This document shows, piece by piece, positions 5,043 to 8,463 of a DNA stretch of 8,463 nt (within the stretch, counting starts at the first letter, position 1; the number at the start of each line of letters is the position of its first letter). The translations under genes were made by a program, and so were the position numbers. Origin of the DNA: Bacteroidales bacterium (GTDB taxonomy: Bacteria > Bacteroidota > Bacteroidia > Bacteroidales > UBA7960); contig PWNY01000041.1 in assembly GCA_003557805.1 (NCBI GenBank), positions 1-8,463 on the forward strand, given 5' to 3'. The notes beneath the pieces are model-generated. The model did not search any database, was not told the DNA's origin, and saw only the letters and a program-made list of their open reading frames with translations.

Positions 5043-7898
5043 TTAGTTGCCGGTATACTGATTGTTTACAATGACTCTCCTGCTGATGACTCCTCTTTCA
5101 GAAAGAATCCTGATGATATATATGCCGTTTTTCAGTTCAGATATATCCAGTGTCAGTATATCGGACTGGTTTTTGACGCTCACCATCTTTTCCCCGTTAA
5201 CCGAGAAAACGGTAACCCGGCTGTCCCTGTCGAGTCCCATTATAGTTAAATGGCTTTGTGCCGGGTTCGGGTATAATACCAAATCCGTTAATGCTGTCGT
5301 ATTCACAGAAGTTTCAGTAGAACCGGTAGTAACCTCAACCAGGTTTGAGAAGCCGGATTCTCCATGATCATTATATGCCTTCAGCCTGTAATGGTAAATG
5401 GTTTCAGGCTTCAGTCCCGTAATGTCATACATTAACGTTGTAACATCCAGCCCGTTATATCCTTCCAGGTGAGTCTCAAAGCTATCCTCCGAAACGTATA
5501 GCAGGTATCCATCGGCATTTTCGACAGCTTCCCAGTTGGCCATGAACCCGGAGGGAGTGACCTGCGTTGCTCCCGCAGCCAGGGGGGCATCAATGTCGGC
5601 ATCCAGTGACACTTCAACAAGCGTGCCTGCACCGTCAACACTAAAGATTCCTTCTGCCGGTATATAATGTTCAGCAGTGATTTCATATTCATAGTCATTG
5701 GCAGAGAAAAGCATTTCAAAAACAGCCTCACCTGATGCATCTGTTGTAAGCGAACCAACTCCATCAACGTGTATTACAGCTCCTGTTAAAGGATTGCCGT
5801 GGTAGCGGCCAGCTACTGAAAATGTAACATTATAGCCAGGCTCCAGCGTAATCTCAATGCTCACATCCTGGTCAACAATGCTTACCGCTCCACTTTCAAC
5901 GGAGTATCCCGTTTTTGTAACGCTATAGGTATAGTCGTCGGCTATCAGGCCCGGGAACACATAATGTCCGGCCGAATATGGTATACCGTTAAGTGTCACT
6001 ACAGCGTCTTCAATGGGGTTGGAGTCGGGGTATGTAACATTAAAAGTAAGTGTATGCGAAGGCATTTTCCTGAGCACTATACCATCCTGGCCAACAATGA
6101 ATGGTATCCCTTCCGGGGTGATGCAAATTGCCTCCAGGTCCCTGATCGTATTGCTGTTTACCCGCTCCCAGTTATCACCCCCATCCTCTGTTTTAATAAT
6201 GTAGCCCATATCACCCACAGCATAGCCAAGATTATCATCAATAAACTGAATATCCTTAATCCGGTATTCAAAAGGGCCGTCATGGACATGGGTCCAGTTC
6301 TCTCCGCCATCGGTTGTTTTGAACACATTTCCCCCGCTGCCGGAAACAAGCCCTGTTTCTGTGTCATGGAAATATATTCCAAGCAGGTGCGTTGAAGTAA
6401 TTCCATTGTATATATCCACCCAGTTTTCTCCCGCATCAGTTGTTTTCAGAAGTTTTCCTGAACTTCCGGCTATAAAGCCTGTATTTTCATCCACAAAGCG
6501 GATCCTGGTACCGTACGAGTCGCTGATCTGTATCCAGCTCTCACCACCATCTTCGGTTTTAAAAACATCGTGCCCGACTGCATAGCCAGTGCTTTCAGTT
6601 GTAAAAGCAATAGACTGTATATAATTGGATGAAGTTACTCCGCTGCCTGACGAACTCCAGGTTTCGCCACCATCAGTTGTTTTTATAACGTTTCCGAAGC
6701 CTGCGGAATAGCCTACATCATCCGATGTGAAATACAAAGCAGTTAAATCGTAGTTTACCCCAGAATCATAAGCATTCCAGGTAGTTCCGGCATTTTCTGT
6801 TTTAAGCACAGCTCCGTTATCACCAATAGCAATACCCTTGTTTTCTGTAAAAAACCATACATTGTTGAGTGATCCGATCACCGTTCCACTGGTTTGCATC
6901 ACAAAAGGATCTGTTCCGTCTCCTGAAAATATCGCTCCGCCCGAACTAACAAAATCCACATTCCCTGATGACCTGGTAAACATGTCATTAGCCGGATAAT
7001 ATTCATCGAAATACACTTGTGTCCAGTTTCCGCCACTGTTGGTGGTTTTATGTATGATACCCGGACTCGCAACACCTGAACCGGAAAACCTGTATCCCCT
7101 GGTTGGAGAATTAAAATGAATCCTGGTTACATTGCTAATCGATGTGCCGTAGCTAACAGGCTCGCTCCAGGTTTTCCCCGCATCGGTTGTATGGGTAATA
7201 TGGGTTTGGGATGTGATGTAGGCTACAGAATCATTCACAGCATCAATGGATATGATACGGCCAAAACCCTCAAATTCTATATCTGTCCAGGTTTCACCAC
7301 CATCAGTGGTTATTGGTAACCGGTCCATGCCTCCAGAAAAATAAATGGCGATCCCGACTGATTCATTAAAGAATTCTATGTCGGTTAAATCATTTATCAG
7401 TTCAATTATGCTCCATGTATTTCCACCATCTACCGTTTTATACAACCTTCTTAACCCTGTTGCAAAATATGCTGTCTTGTTTTTATCAAAATCAGGCGGG
7501 AAACTTGCATCCCTGAAGATATATGTCTGTTCGGGGCCCAGCAATTTTTCCCAGCTATCGCCCCCATCTGTGCTCTTTAGCAAAACTGTTCGATGATTGG
7601 AACCTATACGAATGGTGCCAAAAATAAACCCTGTATCGCTGTCTGTAAATACTACTTTTTTGAAATGATAGTCGTGCCCAATATCATAGGCAGTCCAGGT
7701 AAGCCCGCCGTCGGTGGTTTTTAAAAAAGCACCGCCCGATCCCACGGCAAAGCCTGTTTTGTCATCTATGTAGTGAATGGATTCCAGTTCGGCATTGTGG
7801 TTGGAATTGCCTACTTCAAACCATCCGTCATCAATTGGCACAGCGCCTGAAAAAAAAGGCAGCAAGGCAATCAGGATTATTGTTGTAATTGTTTTCAT
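5043..7898 (-). CDS. secreted YCF48/BNR-type beta-propeller protein with fibronectin III and T9SS type A sorting domain
   Basis: The 951-residue product is a predicted T9SS cargo protein, exported across both membranes and probably anchored on the surface or released. The start at 7898 is preferred over an in-frame ATG at 7943 because it gives a clean signal peptide (MKTITTIILIALLPFFSGA, cleavage near 19). Residues 30-611 carry YCF48/BNR-like repeats with the motif K(T/S)(T/E)DGGxxW at about 60, 108, 154, 197, 237, 284, 366, 406, 447, 485, 527 and 569, with usual spacing of 38-48 residues. Two carboxypeptidase-regulatory or PEGA-like beta-sandwiches follow at about 615-686 and 689-766 (GAVIHVDGVGSLTTDASGEA), then a fibronectin III domain at about 769-857 (ANWEAVENADGYLLYV, LKPETIYHYRLKAY). 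Last is a type A sorting domain at about 874-951 with LYPNPA (875-880), VFSVNGEKM and LKNGIYIIRI. YCF48 itself is a photosystem II assembly factor, but in Bacteroidota such repeats occur in unrelated surface proteins, so no photosynthetic role is implied. The product tail NNQYTGN extends past the usual basic end of the sorting domain. Confidence 0.93.
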   Translation of the reverse strand: MKTITTIILIALLPFFSGAVPIDDGWFEVGNSNHNAELESIHYIDDKTGFAVGSGGAFLKTTDGGLTWTAYDIGHDYHFKKVVFTDSDTGFIFGTIRIGSNHRTVLLKSTDGGDSWEKLLGPEQTYIFRDASFPPDFDKNKTAYFATGLRRLYKTVDGGNTWSIIELINDLTDIEFFNESVGIAIYFSGGMDRLPITTDGGETWTDIEFEGFGRIISIDAVNDSVAYITSQTHITHTTDAGKTWSEPVSYGTSISNVTRIHFNSPTRGYRFSGSGVASPGIIHKTTNSGGNWTQVYFDEYYPANDMFTRSSGNVDFVSSGGAIFSGDGTDPFVMQTSGTVIGSLNNVWFFTENKGIAIGDNGAVLKTENAGTTWNAYDSGVNYDLTALYFTSDDVGYSAGFGNVIKTTDGGETWSSSGSGVTSSNYIQSIAFTTESTGYAVGHDVFKTEDGGESWIQISDSYGTRIRFVDENTGFIAGSSGKLLKTTDAGENWVDIYNGITSTHLLGIYFHDTETGLVSGSGGNVFKTTDGGENWTHVHDGPFEYRIKDIQFIDDNLGYAVGDMGYIIKTEDGGDNWERVNSNTIRDLEAICITPEGIPFIVGQDGIVLRKMPSHTLTFNVTYPDSNPIEDAVVTLNGIPYSAGHYVFPGLIADDYTYSVTKTGYSVESGAVSIVDQDVSIEITLEPGYNVTFSVAGRYHGNPLTGAVIHVDGVGSLTTDASGEAVFEMLFSANDYEYEITAEHYIPAEGIFSVDGAGTLVEVSLDADIDAPLAAGATQVTPSGFMANWEAVENADGYLLYVSEDSFETHLEGYNGLDVTTLMYDITGLKPETIYHYRLKAYNDHGESGFSNLVEVTTGSTETSVNTTALTDLVLYPNPAQSHLTIMGLDRDSRVTVFSVNGEKMVSVKNQSDILTLDISELKNGIYIIRILSERGVISRRVIVNNQYTGN
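5046..5279 (-). other. C-terminal T9SS type A sorting domain
   Basis: Residues 874-951 of the YCF48-like protein form the sorting domain: LYPNPA, a central VFSVNGEKM strand, LDISELKNGIYIIRI and the basic SRRVIV strand. Its position at the very C-terminus after a fibronectin III domain is the standard arrangement for T9SS cargo and strongly supports export by that route. Confidence 0.9.
6066..7811 (-). repeat. YCF48/BNR-like repeat array, 12 clear units and 2 degenerate
   Basis: Twelve units end in a DGG/DAG/NAG/NSG-x-x-W turn, each preceded by KT or a similar pair. The gap between the sixth and seventh clear units (residues 284 and 366) is 82 residues, twice the usual period, and contains a degenerate unit near 328-338 (GTDPFVMQTSG). 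After the twelfth, a last degenerate unit (VGQDGIVLRK, 602-611) lacks the tryptophan. That gives 14 units, compatible with two seven-bladed propellers in tandem. Confidence 0.75.
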
Positions 7899-8023
7899 AA
7901 TAAGACTGGTTTTGTTGCACTTGCCAGGTAATGTGCCCGTCATCCTGAAAACTGTTATTTACCAAAGGTTTGCAAGTAGCAGGGTTATTTTTTTAAATCT
8001 GTTTCGTTTTTATTTGGTACAAC

Positions 8024-8290
8024 TTACTGTATAAGGAACTCCTCATAGTACATCACAGGCTTTTCAATTATTTCTGTTGTTATGTTTGGTATGCCTGCAT
8101 GGATGCGCTCAAAAAAGCTTACCAGAGAGTGAAGGCTTTCTTCCTCTCCTTCAGCTTCAATGGTAAGTTTTTCAGGATCTTCCCAAACCAGACCCGACAA
8201 CCCAAGTTGTTTTGCAACGATAAATGTCCGGAAACGGTTTCCGGAATTCACATGCAGTCCGCGGATAGTGATCTGGATATGCTTTGTCAT
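8024..8290 (-). CDS. acylphosphatase-family protein with a degenerate active site
   Basis: The 88-residue product has the usual length for acylphosphatase (about 90), a small cytoplasmic ferredoxin-like fold enzyme that hydrolyses acyl phosphates. Matching landmarks are ITIRG (7-11), KQLGLSGLV (27-35), IEAEGEEESL (44-53) and the final EEFLI strand. The active site departs from the family: the usual GRVQGVGFR signature reads GLHVNSGNR (11-19). Ungapped alignment keeps the arginine (R19), but the asparagine that orients the water (the N of GWVRN) is replaced by glutamate (GLVWE, E37). The protein may therefore be inactive or have another ligand. The start at 8290 (MTKHIQITIRG) is preferred over an upstream in-frame ATG at 8344 because the fold begins there and because the likely -7 promoter box at 8314-8321 lies between the two. 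It stands 125 bp upstream of the YCF48-like gene. Confidence 0.85.
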   Translation of the reverse strand: MTKHIQITIRGLHVNSGNRFRTFIVAKQLGLSGLVWEDPEKLTIEAEGEEESLHSLVSFFERIHAGIPNITTEIIEKPVMYYEEFLIQ

Positions 8291-8313
8291 AAAAAGATGG
8301 GGATGGCCTTTTA

Positions 8314-8344
8314 CAAACTTATGGCAGGGGGGTATGCAATACAA
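8314..8344 (-). promoter_or_regulatory. Bacteroidota-type promoter for the acylphosphatase-like gene
   Basis: Read on the minus strand, TTG (plus-strand CAA at 8342-8344) is followed after 20 bases by TAAGTTTG (plus-strand CAAACTTA at 8314-8321). This matches the -33 TTG and -7 TAnnTTTG consensus of Bacteroidota primary sigma factors with typical spacing. Transcription would start a few bases below 8314, giving a leader of roughly 20 bases before the ATG at 8290. That leader has no Shine-Dalgarno, which is usual for the phylum. Confidence 0.6.
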
Positions 8345-8353
8345 TTATTTGCA

Positions 8354-8371
8354 ATAGACAAAAAATAGACA
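8354..8371. promoter_or_regulatory. operator-like tandem 7-bp direct repeat (left arm)
   Basis: ATAGACA occurs at 8354-8360 and again at 8365-8371 with a 4-base spacer, so the period is 11 bp. It lies about ten bases upstream of the -33 element of the acylphosphatase-like gene. Two 7-bp half-sites with a 4-bp spacer is the layout bound by OmpR/PhoB-type response regulators. On the other strand the half-site is TGTCTAT, which shares TGTC with the Pho-box half-site. The regulator assignment is inference. Confidence 0.5.
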
Positions 8372-8420
8372 ATGCATTTCTTTGTTAAACGAAAAGGCCC
8401 GTCAAACCAGCAATACGGCA

Positions 8421-8438
8421 TGTCTATTCTTTGTCTAT
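8421..8438. promoter_or_regulatory. operator-like tandem 7-bp direct repeat (right arm, inverted)
   Basis: TGTCTAT occurs at 8421-8427 and 8432-8438, again with a 4-base spacer. The whole 18-bp block is the reverse complement of the left arm at 17 of 18 positions, with a 49-base gap between arms. The pair may serve the minus-strand promoter, a divergent gene beyond the right edge, or both; no gene start is visible to the right. Confidence 0.5.
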
Positions 8439-8463
8439 AACCTGAACCGAATCTATATTAAAA

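Noticed and set aside
7963..7992. Promoter for the YCF48-like gene with AACCTTTG as -7 box on the minus strand
   Set aside because: The first base departs from TAnnTTTG and there is no TTG about 20 bases upstream, so the promoter of this gene is not identified.

Overview
The window looks like chromosomal DNA of a member of the Bacteroidota, probably a Bacteroidales or Marinilabiliales-type organism. The reasons are a type IX secretion (T9SS) type A sorting domain at the C-terminus of one large secreted protein and a look-alike near the N-terminus of the other, FISUMP (Fib_succ_major) modules, a TTG-N20-TAnnTTTG promoter of the Bacteroidota type, and starts without Shine-Dalgarno sequences. 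No rRNA, tRNA, CRISPR array or recognisable transposase was found.

All three confident genes are on the minus strand, so they read from right to left. (1) 8290-8024 encodes an 88-residue acylphosphatase-fold protein whose active-site signature is eroded. In front of it lie a promoter and a striking regulatory-looking array: two 18-bp blocks, inverted to each other, each made of two 7-bp direct repeats 11 bp apart. (2) 7898-5043 encodes a 951-residue secreted protein. It has a signal peptide, a long YCF48/BNR-like beta-propeller region (12 clear repeats plus two degenerate ones), two carboxypeptidase-regulatory-like beta-sandwiches, a fibronectin type III domain and a normal C-terminal T9SS type A sorting domain. 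(3) 4973-933 encodes a 1346-residue secreted protein. It has a signal peptide, an N-terminally placed T9SS-like domain, a PKD-like domain, and then three FISUMP modules alternating with four divergent InlB-type B-repeats.

Genes 2 and 3 are 69 bp apart with no visible terminator, so they may be cotranscribed. Both look like extracellular or cell-surface adhesive or binding proteins. Nothing in the sequence gives them an enzymatic role. The acylphosphatase-like gene is separated by 125 bp and has its own promoter.

The left 932 bp differ in character. Positions 1-300 are very AT-rich and begin with the 3' end of an unidentified plus-strand frame (2-196) ending in a hydrophobic segment. From 197 to 932 there is no confident gene. 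This stretch holds a doubtful plus-strand frame (221-562), a 14-bp perfect inverted repeat spanning 337-496, and minus-strand frames that look protein-like but are short and broken, possibly a decayed gene.

I did not find a clear novel defence or mobile system. The most unusual items are the paired operator-like array, the N-terminal position of the sorting-domain-like module, the mosaic FISUMP/B-repeat architecture and the probably inactive acylphosphatase.
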